From JBJXGF01 sp046153015 (GTDB lineage: Bacteria; Actinomycetota; Acidimicrobiia; Acidimicrobiales; CAIXPF01), in assembly GCA_046153015.1 (NCBI GenBank), contig JBJXGF010000101.1, positions 1 through 12,026 of the forward strand: a DNA stretch of 12,026 nt. Reading direction: 5' to 3'. The notes under the pieces were generated by a model. That model saw only the letters and a list, made by a program, of their open reading frames with translations, had not been told where the DNA came from and ran no database searches. The translations under genes and the position numbers were made by a program. Shown one piece after another: positions 1-5,758 of the stretch (its first letter is position 1; the number at the start of each line of letters is the position of its first letter).

Positions 1-563
1 GAGCCGGTGGAGGTGCGCAGCGCGTGGATGAACTCCACGCCCCGGGTGACCGCAGTCGAGAACCCGATGCAGTAGTCGGTGCCGTGGACGTCGTTGTCCA
101 TCGTCTTGGGGATCGCCACCACCGGCACGCCCTCGTCGTGGAGGCGCAGACCGTAGGAGAGCGTGTCGTCCCCGCCGATCGGGGCGAGCGCGTCGATCCC
201 GAGGCGTTCCAGGGTGCGCAGCACGTGGGGGGTGTGGTCGTACCACCCGTCGGGCCCCGCCGCGGCCTGGCCGGCGAGGAACACCGGGACCTCCCGGTTG
301 CGCACCCGGCCCGGGTTGGTGCGCGAGGTGTGCAGGAACGTGCCGCCGGTGCGATCGATCGTGCGGACCACGTGGGGGTCGAGCGGCGTGGTGCAGTGGG
401 CGACCGACGCCGGGTCGTCGGGGTTGCAGGCCAACAGCCCGCCCCAGCCGCGTCGGATGCCGACCACGCTGTGGCCCTCGCGCGACGCCCGGTCGACGAA
501 CGCCTTGATGCAGGCGTTGAGGCCGGGAACGTCGCCGCCTCCGGTGAGGATTCCGATTCGCAT
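1..563 (-). CDS. pfp: 6-phosphofructokinase, probably pyrophosphate-dependent (partial, N-terminal 187 residues)
   Basis: Glycolytic enzyme phosphorylating fructose 6-phosphate in the cytoplasm. The frame opens at ATG 563 and runs off the window start without a stop. Visible PfkA-family motifs are the N-terminal phosphate-binding TGGGD-x-PGLN (residues 7-16), IGGDDT with GGDD at 130-133, and PKTMDND at 152-158, followed by GTDYCIGFSTAV. In this family, Gly at the second GGDG position and PGTIDND mark ATP users, whereas Asp (D133 here) together with Lys (K153) mark pyrophosphate users. Both are of the PPi type, so I infer a PPi-dependent, reversible enzyme. No strong Shine-Dalgarno is seen before the ATG, but the conserved MRIGILTGGGD start is typical. 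The family is usually about 340-400 aa, so roughly half is present. Family assignment is very sure; cofactor choice is likely. Confidence 0.93.
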   Translation of the reverse strand, partial: MRIGILTGGGDVPGLNACIKAFVDRASREGHSVVGIRRGWGGLLACNPDDPASVAHCTTPLDPHVVRTIDRTGGTFLHTSRTNPGRVRNREVPVFLAGQAAAGPDGWYDHTPHVLRTLERLGIDALAPIGGDDTLSYGLRLHDEGVPVVAIPKTMDNDVHGTDYCIGFSTAVTRGVEFIHALRTSTG

Positions 564-591
564 CCCCGACCAAGCTACCGGCGGCGAACGC

Positions 592-608
592 GCCGGCCGG
601 CCGGCCGG
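592..608. repeat. GGCC/CCGG palindromic tract upstream of the phosphofructokinase gene
   Basis: A run of alternating CCGG units forms a self-complementary tract of about 16 bases between the phosphofructokinase start and the end of the LPXTG gene. It could be a simple GC-rich palindrome or part of a hairpin in the phosphofructokinase leader. No function can be assigned. Confidence 0.4.
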
Positions 609-621
609 TCAACTTTGCTCA

Positions 622-648
622 GGGGCCGGCGTCGCCGCGCCTGGCCCC
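622..648 (-). terminator. GC-rich hairpin after the LPXTG protein gene (possible terminator)
   Basis: GGGGCC at 622-627 pairs with GGCCCC at 643-648, and GGCG at 628-631 pairs with CGCC at 638-641, with one unpaired T and a 6-nt loop. It starts 9 nt beyond the stop codon of the minus-strand LPXTG gene. There is no U-tract, so it would be an atypical, U-less intrinsic terminator of the kind proposed for high-GC actinobacteria. It could equally be a structural element in the leader of the phosphofructokinase gene. Confidence 0.4.
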
Positions 649-656
649 GGGGCGGA

Positions 657-1382
657 TCAGCGCAGGGCGCCCTGGCGGCGGCGGCTGACGGCGAGGAGCG
701 ACGCCCCGGCGGCGAGGAATGCGGCGCCGGCGGCGGTGAGGGGCAGCGGGTCGGCGCCGGTGACCGGCAGCGTGGCGGCCGGGGCCTCGAGCACGGCGCC
801 GAGCACTTCGACCTGGTCCTCGACCACGGCTTCCTCCAGCACCTCGGGCGTGGCCAAGGGGGCGGGGGTGGTGCTCGGCGTGGTCGCCGGGGTCACGGCC
901 GGGGGCGGCGGCGGGAGGCAGTTCGCCGGGGTGGTGTCGACCTCGCCGCCCATGCCGAGCGGGCCTTCGTGCTCGCTCACGTCGTCGGCCGCGGCGAGCG
1001 AGCCGGGGCCGCCGAAGAGGGCGACGAGGTCCTGCTGCGCGGCGGTGATGCAGTCGATGTCGGGCAGGCGGAACGTGACCGTCTGACCGCCGGCGACCTC
1101 ACGGATCGGCCACGCCGACTTGTGGTACGGCTTCTGCTTCGAGAGATCGGAGCAACCAGCAGGGTCGCACTCGAAGGCCTGGAGGACCCACCATTGCGGG
1201 GCGCAGCCGTCGACGCCTTTCACGGTGACCTCGCCTGTTTTCCAGGAGGTCACCACGGCCGTGCAGTCGCCGTAGGGCCGGTACTGGGTTGGCGTCTCGG
1301 CCGCGGCGGCGACGCCCCCGCCCAAACCGAGCCCCAGCGCCGCAGTTGCCCCAGCAGCTGCGATCATGACCTTGGCGTTCAT
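657..1382 (-). CDS. Secreted LPXTG-anchored surface protein, function unknown
   Basis: A 241-aa exported protein probably linked to the cell wall by a sortase. The first ~28 residues form a signal peptide: Lys near the N-terminus, an Ala/Gly/Leu-rich core, then an Ala-rich cleavage region before E29. The mature domain (about 30-155) has six cysteines (40, 60, 72, 77, 111, 155), an even number compatible with three disulphides outside the cell. A Pro/Thr-rich linker (156-179) acts as a wall spacer. The C-terminus is a textbook sorting signal: LPVTG at 205-209, a hydrophobic segment, then a tail with SRRR. The frame stays open upstream to 1838, but a strong AGGAGG 10 nt before ATG 1382 and the signal peptide fix this start. 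I do not recognise the ectodomain, and no sortase gene is in the window. Confidence 0.88.
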   Translation of the reverse strand: MNAKVMIAAAGATAALGLGLGGGVAAAAETPTQYRPYGDCTAVVTSWKTGEVTVKGVDGCAPQWWVLQAFECDPAGCSDLSKQKPYHKSAWPIREVAGGQTVTFRLPDIDCITAAQQDLVALFGGPGSLAAADDVSEHEGPLGMGGEVDTTPANCLPPPPPAVTPATTPSTTPAPLATPEVLEEAVVEDQVEVLGAVLEAPAATLPVTGADPLPLTAAGAAFLAAGASLLAVSRRRQGALR

Positions 1383-1392
1383 TTGAAGTACC

Positions 1393-1398
1393 CCTCCT
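1393..1398 (-). promoter_or_regulatory. Shine-Dalgarno of the LPXTG protein gene
   Basis: AGGAGG on the minus strand, 10 nt before ATG 1382. It decides the start of the secreted protein against the longer in-frame reading that begins near 1838. Confidence 0.8.
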
Positions 1399-2042
1399 GA
1401 TTGTTCCGCGCCTACTACCAACGGCTGAACGACCCAGTTGTTGCGCGGTAAGTCATTGCAGGTCTGTGTCAGTACGTCGGGTCGGAATCGATCCGTCGAC
1501 GATCGTCCACATAGGGGTCTAGAGCGCCGCCGCTCGAAGCGAAATGAGCAATCGCCGCGGGGCCCTCGGTGGTGGGATCGTGGCTGGTCCAGCCCTCGTC
1601 CCGCTGCCGTTCGCCGCCGCCGGCCGCGCCGCCCGGCCCCGCCCAACGCGGCGTTGGCATCGGCGCCCTCGGCCCGAGCCCGGACGTGGTTCCGGCCCGC
1701 CGTAGCCGGCGGGGGCGGCGCCGCCCCGGCCGGCGGCGCCGTGGGGCAATTGCCCAGCACTTCTCGCGGCGCCTGAGGTCCCGGCGCCGGGTCCCGGCCC
1801 CGTGAACCACGCGGGTGGGAGCAAACGTCACGGCGCACCGCTCGCCAACGGGTTGAATATCGACGCTGCGAGATGACAACCCCACTCCGCGTCGATATTC
1901 CGGCTCGACTCGGCGGCGTGCGCGTGACGTTTGCTCCCGCTCACCGCTCGGGAAGCGGAGCCGGCGGGTTTCGCGGCGGCCGAGCGGTGCTTAGGCGCGT
2001 CGCCTCCGGCTCTGCCATGCTTTTGGCGGATCGAACGACTGC
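1399..2042. other. Long intergenic region between divergent genes, no convincing gene
   Basis: About 670 bases separate the minus-strand LPXTG gene (start 1382) from the plus-strand amidohydrolase (start 2057). Several open frames cross it, but their translations are Arg/Pro/Gly/Ala-rich low-complexity sequence with no recognisable motif, signal peptide or convincing ribosome site, so I do not call a gene. The left part (about 1440-1520) is less GC-rich and may hold the promoter of the LPXTG gene; no clear -35/-10 pair stands out. The middle (about 1590-1800) is extremely GC-rich with many short palindromes. The right part contains the nested inverted repeat described separately. Confidence 0.6.
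1811..1947. repeat. Nested inverted repeat (about 137 bp, two pairs of arms)
   Basis: The outer arms are GGGAGCAAACGTCACG at 1817-1832 and its exact reverse complement at 1923-1938 (16 of 16). They continue inward with GCGCAC against GTGCG(C), with one bulged base, and outward with weaker pairing. The inner arms are GAATATCGACGC at 1855-1866 and its exact reverse complement at 1889-1900 (12 of 12). The 22-nt centre and the 16-22 nt between the arm pairs are not complementary. Two independent perfect arm pairs sharing one centre are unlikely by chance. It could be a large cruciform or hairpin, a paired operator for the divergent genes, or the remains of a small non-autonomous mobile element (MITE) with terminal inverted repeats. 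I see no obvious target-site duplication. Confidence 0.75.
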
Positions 2043-2056
2043 AGAGGGGGAGGACT

Positions 2057-3250
2057 GTGAGCGCGTACAGCATCATCGACGTCGACACCCATGTGACCGA
2101 GACGCCCGACGTGTGGACCAGCCGCGTGCCCGAGAAGATGCGCGACAAGGTGCCGTACGTGAAGAAGGACGAACGGGGTCGGGCCGCCTGGTACCTGGGC
2201 GACAAGCGCATGGCCATCGCCGGGCTCACCGCCACCGCCGGCCGAGGCGACATGCTCAACTGGCCCAACGACTACCCCGACATGCACCCGGCCGCCTACG
2301 ACGCCGACGCCCGCCTCGAGTACATGGACGACATGGGCATCTGGGCGATGGTGATGTACCCGAGCGTGGCCGGCTTCGGCTCCCAGCAGTTCCTCAAGCT
2401 GGGCGACCCGGACCTGATGCTGGCCTGCGTCGAGGCCTACAACGACTGGCAGACCGACTGGGCGTCGGCCGACCCGCGGCGGCTCCTCCCGATCACGTCG
2501 ACCCCGTTCTGGGACGTCGACGCCGCCGTGCGTGAGGTCCGCCGCTGCGCCGAGAAGGGCCACAAGGGCATCTTGTTCACCGGCGAGCCGCAGTCCTTCG
2601 ACCTCCCGGTGCTGGGCGACCCCCACTGGGACCCGCTGTGGAACGCGGCCGTCGATCTCGACCTGCCGGTCAGCTTCCACATCGGCTCCGGCGACATGGA
2701 GGCCTCGCTCAACCGCGACAAGGCCAAGGCCAAGGCCTACGGCCGCATGGCCACCTTCACCGCCGGCTCGGTCGACATCTTCATGCGCAACGGCTTCCAG
2801 GTGTCGGACCTGATCATGTCGGGCGTGCTGATCCGCCACCCGAAGATCAAGTTCGTGTCGGTGGAGTCGGGCATCGGCTGGATCCCCTTCGCCCTCGAGG
2901 CGCTCGACTACCAGTTCACCGGCAACCGGGTGTGGGACGAGCGGCCCGAGTTCACGATGCTCCCCTCGGAGCTCTTCGCCCGCAACGTGTACGCCTGCTA
3001 CTGGTTCGAAGAGACCGCTCCCCGCCGCCTGATCGACAAGGTCGGCGCCGACAACATCCTGTTCGAGACCGACTTCCCCCACCCGACCTGCCTGTACGGC
3101 GACGAGGTGCACGAACGGATCGCCAAGGGTCTGGGCGACACCGACGAGGCCACCAAGCGCAAGATCCTGTGGAGCAACGGCCAGAAGCTCTACAAGGTCG
3201 ACGAGCCCACCCCCGCCGACGAGGCGAAGGTGGCCAAGGCCGGGGTGTAG
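2057..3250 (+). CDS. Metal-dependent amidohydrolase, TIM barrel (amidohydrolase-2 / ACMSD-like family)
   Basis: A 397-aa cytoplasmic enzyme of the Amidohydro_2 family (PF04909), which includes hydrolases and non-oxidative decarboxylases. Visible signs are the beta-1 motif IIDVDTHVTE (residues 6-15), with D10 and H12 where the family usually has HxH; a beta-5 histidine H208 in SFHIGSGD; and the beta-8 aspartate D339 in FETDFPHP. D10/H12/H208/D339 is a plausible single-metal site of the acidic-x-His type seen in decarboxylase members. GTG 2057 is chosen because a purine-rich AGAGGGGGAGGA precedes it and the family similarity begins directly after it; the in-frame ATG at 1931 would add 42 unlikely residues overlapping the inverted repeat. 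The next gene follows 109 nt downstream on the same strand. The substrate is unknown; context suggests breakdown of a cyclic or aromatic compound. Confidence 0.9.
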   Translation: MSAYSIIDVDTHVTETPDVWTSRVPEKMRDKVPYVKKDERGRAAWYLGDKRMAIAGLTATAGRGDMLNWPNDYPDMHPAAYDADARLEYMDDMGIWAMVMYPSVAGFGSQQFLKLGDPDLMLACVEAYNDWQTDWASADPRRLLPITSTPFWDVDAAVREVRRCAEKGHKGILFTGEPQSFDLPVLGDPHWDPLWNAAVDLDLPVSFHIGSGDMEASLNRDKAKAKAYGRMATFTAGSVDIFMRNGFQVSDLIMSGVLIRHPKIKFVSVESGIGWIPFALEALDYQFTGNRVWDERPEFTMLPSELFARNVYACYWFEETAPRRLIDKVGADNILFETDFPHPTCLYGDEVHERIAKGLGDTDEATKRKILWSNGQKLYKVDEPTPADEAKVAKAGV

Positions 3251-3278
3251 CCCGCCCGGCTTCCGCATCCCGCGCTCA

Positions 3279-3300
3279 GCCCGCAGCTGCCGCTGCGGGC
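3279..3300 (+). terminator. Strong hairpin between amidohydrolase and methyltransferase genes
   Basis: GCCCGCAGC (3279-3287) and its perfect complement GCTGCGGGC (3292-3300) form a 9-bp stem with a 4-nt loop, 28 nt after the amidohydrolase stop. No U-tract follows. It may terminate or attenuate transcription, or protect the 3' end of the amidohydrolase message while allowing read-through to the methyltransferase gene. Confidence 0.5.
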
Positions 3301-3359
3301 CGACCCGCGTTCTGACCCGAGTTCTCACCTGCCCACGCCGCACGAGCCCAGGAGAAGCC

Positions 3360-4448
3360 ATGACCGACACCGCGCCCAAGCCCAGCCTCGACAAGGCCCG
3401 CTCGCAGAAGTTCCTGTCCACGATGACCGGGATCATGAACGGCGGCGCGCTGGCGCTCATGTGCAGCGTGGGCCACAAGACCGGCCTGTTCGACGTGATG
3501 GCCGGCCTCGCCCCCTCGACCCCCGCCGAGATCGCGGCGGCGGCCGGCCTGCAGGAGCGCTACGTGCGCGAGTGGCTCTCGGCCATGGTCTGCGGCGAGA
3601 TCGTGGACCACGACCCCGACACCGGCGCCTACCACCTGCCCCCCGAGCACTCGGGGCTGCTCACCCGCGCCTCGGGCCCGCTGAACCTCACCACCTACTG
3701 CCAGTACGTGGGCCTGCTGGCCGAGGTGGAGGACGAGGTGGTCGAGGCGTTCCGCAACGGCGGCGGCGTGCCCTACGACCGCTACCCCAAGTTCCAGGCC
3801 CTCGTGGCCGAGTCGAGCGGGCAGCGCCTGGAGCGGGCCCTCGTGCCGCAGGTGGTGCCGCTCCTGCCCGGCGGGGCCGAGCGCCTCGCCGCCGGGGTCG
3901 ACGTGGCCGACGTCGGCTGCGGCAGCGGCCGGGCCATCAACCTGCTGGCCAAGGAGTATCCGAACAGCCGCTTCGTCGGCTACGACATCTCCGAGGGCGG
4001 CATCGCCCGCGGCCGCGCCCACTCGGCCGAGCTGGGCGCCACGAACATCGAGTTCGTGCTCCGCGACGCCGCCCAGCTCGGCGAGCGGGAACGCTTCGAC
4101 ATCGTGACGACCTTCGACGCCATCCACGACCAGGCCTTTCCCGACGCGGTGCTGGCCGGCATCAACGCCGCGCTGCGCCCCGGCGGCACGTACCTGTGCG
4201 TGGAGCCCAAGGCGTCGAGCTGCCTCCACGAGAACCTCGACCTGGCAATGGGGCCGATGCTGTACACGGTGTCGACCATGCATTGCATGACCGTGTCGCT
4301 GGCCTACGGCGGCGAGGGCCTCGGCGCGGCCTGGGGCGAGGAGCTGGCCCGGGAGCGCCTGGCCCAGGCCGGCTTCGTCGACGTGGAGGCAACCGGCATC
4401 CGCGACGACCGGGCCAACACCTACTTCCTCGCCCGCAAGCCGGGCTGA
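3360..4448 (+). CDS. SAM-dependent methyltransferase with N-terminal winged-helix domain
   Basis: A 362-aa class-I methyltransferase. The N-terminal ~100 residues read as a winged-helix dimerisation region (GLFDVMAGLAPSTPAEIAAAAGLQERYVREWLSAM), as in small-molecule O/C-methyltransferases and Rv2258c-like proteins. The Rossmann fold follows, with the SAM-binding motif VADVGCGSGRA (about 180-190), an acidic end of beta-2 in FVGYDIS, VLRDA, and TTFDAIHDQ near the usual catalytic strand, then RPGGTYLCVEP. AGGAG at 3350-3354 sits 5 nt before ATG 3360, supporting the start. It lies on the same strand as the amidohydrolase, separated by a hairpin-containing gap, and 193 nt before the esterase. The HDQ segment and two-domain build are typical of this family, whose members are mostly of unknown substrate. 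It may methylate an intermediate of the adjacent pathway; this is inference. Confidence 0.88.
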   Translation: MTDTAPKPSLDKARSQKFLSTMTGIMNGGALALMCSVGHKTGLFDVMAGLAPSTPAEIAAAAGLQERYVREWLSAMVCGEIVDHDPDTGAYHLPPEHSGLLTRASGPLNLTTYCQYVGLLAEVEDEVVEAFRNGGGVPYDRYPKFQALVAESSGQRLERALVPQVVPLLPGGAERLAAGVDVADVGCGSGRAINLLAKEYPNSRFVGYDISEGGIARGRAHSAELGATNIEFVLRDAAQLGERERFDIVTTFDAIHDQAFPDAVLAGINAALRPGGTYLCVEPKASSCLHENLDLAMGPMLYTVSTMHCMTVSLAYGGEGLGAAWGEELARERLAQAGFVDVEATGIRDDRANTYFLARKPG

Positions 4449-4641
4449 GCCCCGCCGAGCCCCGGCGCTCTGCGCAGCGGCGGCGAGAAACGGACGGTTC
4501 GCGGCGGGAAGCGGCTGGCCGGCCGCGCCTTCGGTTCCTACGGTGAGCGGTCCAGAGGCGGCGACAGGGGGGCCCGGCGCTGCGCTGGGCGCCCGCGTGG
4601 GCGGGGGCTGACCGTCGGACTCGAGGGGAGAAGAGCCGGCT
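4449..4641 (+). other. Intergenic region with tandem hairpins between methyltransferase and esterase
   Basis: This 193-base gap holds two adjacent stems: GCCCGGCG (4572-4579) against CGCTGGGC (4583-4590), with one G-U pair and a 3-nt loop, and GCCC (4591-4594) against GGGC (4599-4602). A purine-rich GAGGGGAGAAG just before 4642 is the ribosome site of the esterase. The hairpins could mark the end of the amidohydrolase/methyltransferase transcript, in which case the esterase-BVMO pair would have its own promoter here. I cannot identify -35/-10 elements. Confidence 0.4.
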
Positions 4642-5742
4642 ATGACGACCGAGACATCCGCCGAGGCGGGGACAGGCATCGTTCCGCCCGGACGGCTGGG
4701 CGACCCGAACATGGCCTTGCGGGACGACCCCCGGGCCGACCCTCGCATGGTGGCGGCCCTCGCCGCCTTCGGGCTCGACGGGCCGCCCGAGCCGGTGGCG
4801 GTGACCGCCGCGTCGCCGCTTGCCGAGCTGCGGGCGTGGGCCGCCGAGACCGAGGTCGGCTTCGAGGCGCTGTTCGCCGGGCTGGGCGAGGGCGCGCCGG
4901 CGGTGCAGGGGGTGGTGACCGAGACCGTTCGCGTGCCCGCACGCGACGGCGGGGAGATCCAGCTCTACATCCACCGGCCCGCCGAGGCTGCGGGGCCCCT
5001 GCCGTGCGTGTACCACATCCACGGCGGCGGGATGGTGCTCATCGGCGCCGCCGGCCCGTGCTATCAGTTGTGGCGCAGCGAGCTGGCCGCCGCCGGCCTC
5101 GTGGTGGTCGGGGTGGAGTTCCGCAACGCCGCCGGCAAGCTCGGCCCCCACCCGTACCCCACCGGCCTGCACGACTGCGCCGACGGCCTGCGCTGGGTGG
5201 CGGATCACCGGGCCGAGCTCGGCGTGTCGAGCATCGTGCTGTCCGGCGAATCGGGCGGCGCCAATCTCTGCCTGTCGCTCACCCACCTCGCGAAGCGGGA
5301 GGGCTGGCTGGGCGCCATCGCCGGCGTCTACGCCCAATGCCCCTACATCGCCGGGCGAGAATGGTCCCGCCCGGAGTCGCCGCTGGCCAGCCTCGTGGAG
5401 AACGACGGCTACTTCATTTCCCGCGACCTGTTCCCCGTCATGACCGAGTTGTACGACCCCGGCGACGCCAACGGCGCCGACCCGACGTGCTGGCCCGCCG
5501 AGGCCACGATGGCCGACCTGGCCGGCATGCCGCCCCACGTCGTGTCGGTGAACGAGCTCGATCCGCTGCGCGACGAGGGCCTCGCCTACTACCGCCGGCT
5601 GCGCGACGCCGGCGTGAGCGTCGTCGGCCGGGTCGTGCCCGGCACCTGCCACGGGGCAGACGTGTTCTTCGCCGTGGCCCTGCCCGACGTGCACGCCGCA
5701 TCCCTTCGAGACGTGAGCGGCTTCGCCCGCTCGTTCGGCTGA
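4642..5742 (+). CDS. Alpha/beta-hydrolase, HSL (hormone-sensitive-lipase type) esterase
   Basis: A 366-aa cytoplasmic serine esterase of the alpha/beta-hydrolase-3 / HSL group. The oxyanion-hole motif HIHGGG lies at residues 125-130, with the nucleophile elbow GESGG at 202-206 (Ser204), the acid in ELDPLRDEG (Asp307) and the catalytic His in CHGAD (His337), so the complete triad is in canonical order. The first ~90 residues form the cap-like N-terminal region of this group. GAGGGGAGAAG upstream of ATG 4642 supports the start. It ends 16 nt before the BVMO start, so the two are almost certainly co-transcribed. An esterase paired with a BVMO fits hydrolysis of the ester or lactone made by the monooxygenase into an alcohol and an acid (or a hydroxy acid). 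The natural substrate cannot be read from the sequence. Confidence 0.93.
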   Translation: MTTETSAEAGTGIVPPGRLGDPNMALRDDPRADPRMVAALAAFGLDGPPEPVAVTAASPLAELRAWAAETEVGFEALFAGLGEGAPAVQGVVTETVRVPARDGGEIQLYIHRPAEAAGPLPCVYHIHGGGMVLIGAAGPCYQLWRSELAAAGLVVVGVEFRNAAGKLGPHPYPTGLHDCADGLRWVADHRAELGVSSIVLSGESGGANLCLSLTHLAKREGWLGAIAGVYAQCPYIAGREWSRPESPLASLVENDGYFISRDLFPVMTELYDPGDANGADPTCWPAEATMADLAGMPPHVVSVNELDPLRDEGLAYYRRLRDAGVSVVGRVVPGTCHGADVFFAVALPDVHAASLRDVSGFARSFG

Positions 5743-5744
5743 AC

Positions 5745-5751
5745 AGGAGAG
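5745..5751 (+). promoter_or_regulatory. Shine-Dalgarno of the BVMO gene
   Basis: AGGAGAG begins 3 nt after the esterase stop codon and ends 7 nt before GTG 5759, fixing the BVMO start and showing tight translational linkage within one transcript. Confidence 0.8.
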
Positions 5752-5758
5752 CGCACTC

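Noticed and set aside
1383..1838. N-terminal extension of the LPXTG protein frame to 1838
   Set aside because: The extension is Arg/Pro-rich without similarity, and would bury the signal peptide that directly follows the AGGAGG and ATG at 1382.
1956..2013. Inverted pair GAGCCGG / CCGGCTC before the amidohydrolase
   Set aside because: Seven-base GC-only arms with a 41-base loop are expected by chance in such GC-rich DNA.
1991..3478. A 495-residue antisense frame over the amidohydrolase
   Set aside because: It is in register with amidohydrolase codons and so open by codon bias. The plus-strand protein has clear family motifs and a ribosome site; the antisense translation has none.
3276..4748. 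A 490-residue antisense frame over the methyltransferase
   Set aside because: Same codon-register effect; no motif, and the sense frame is an obvious methyltransferase.
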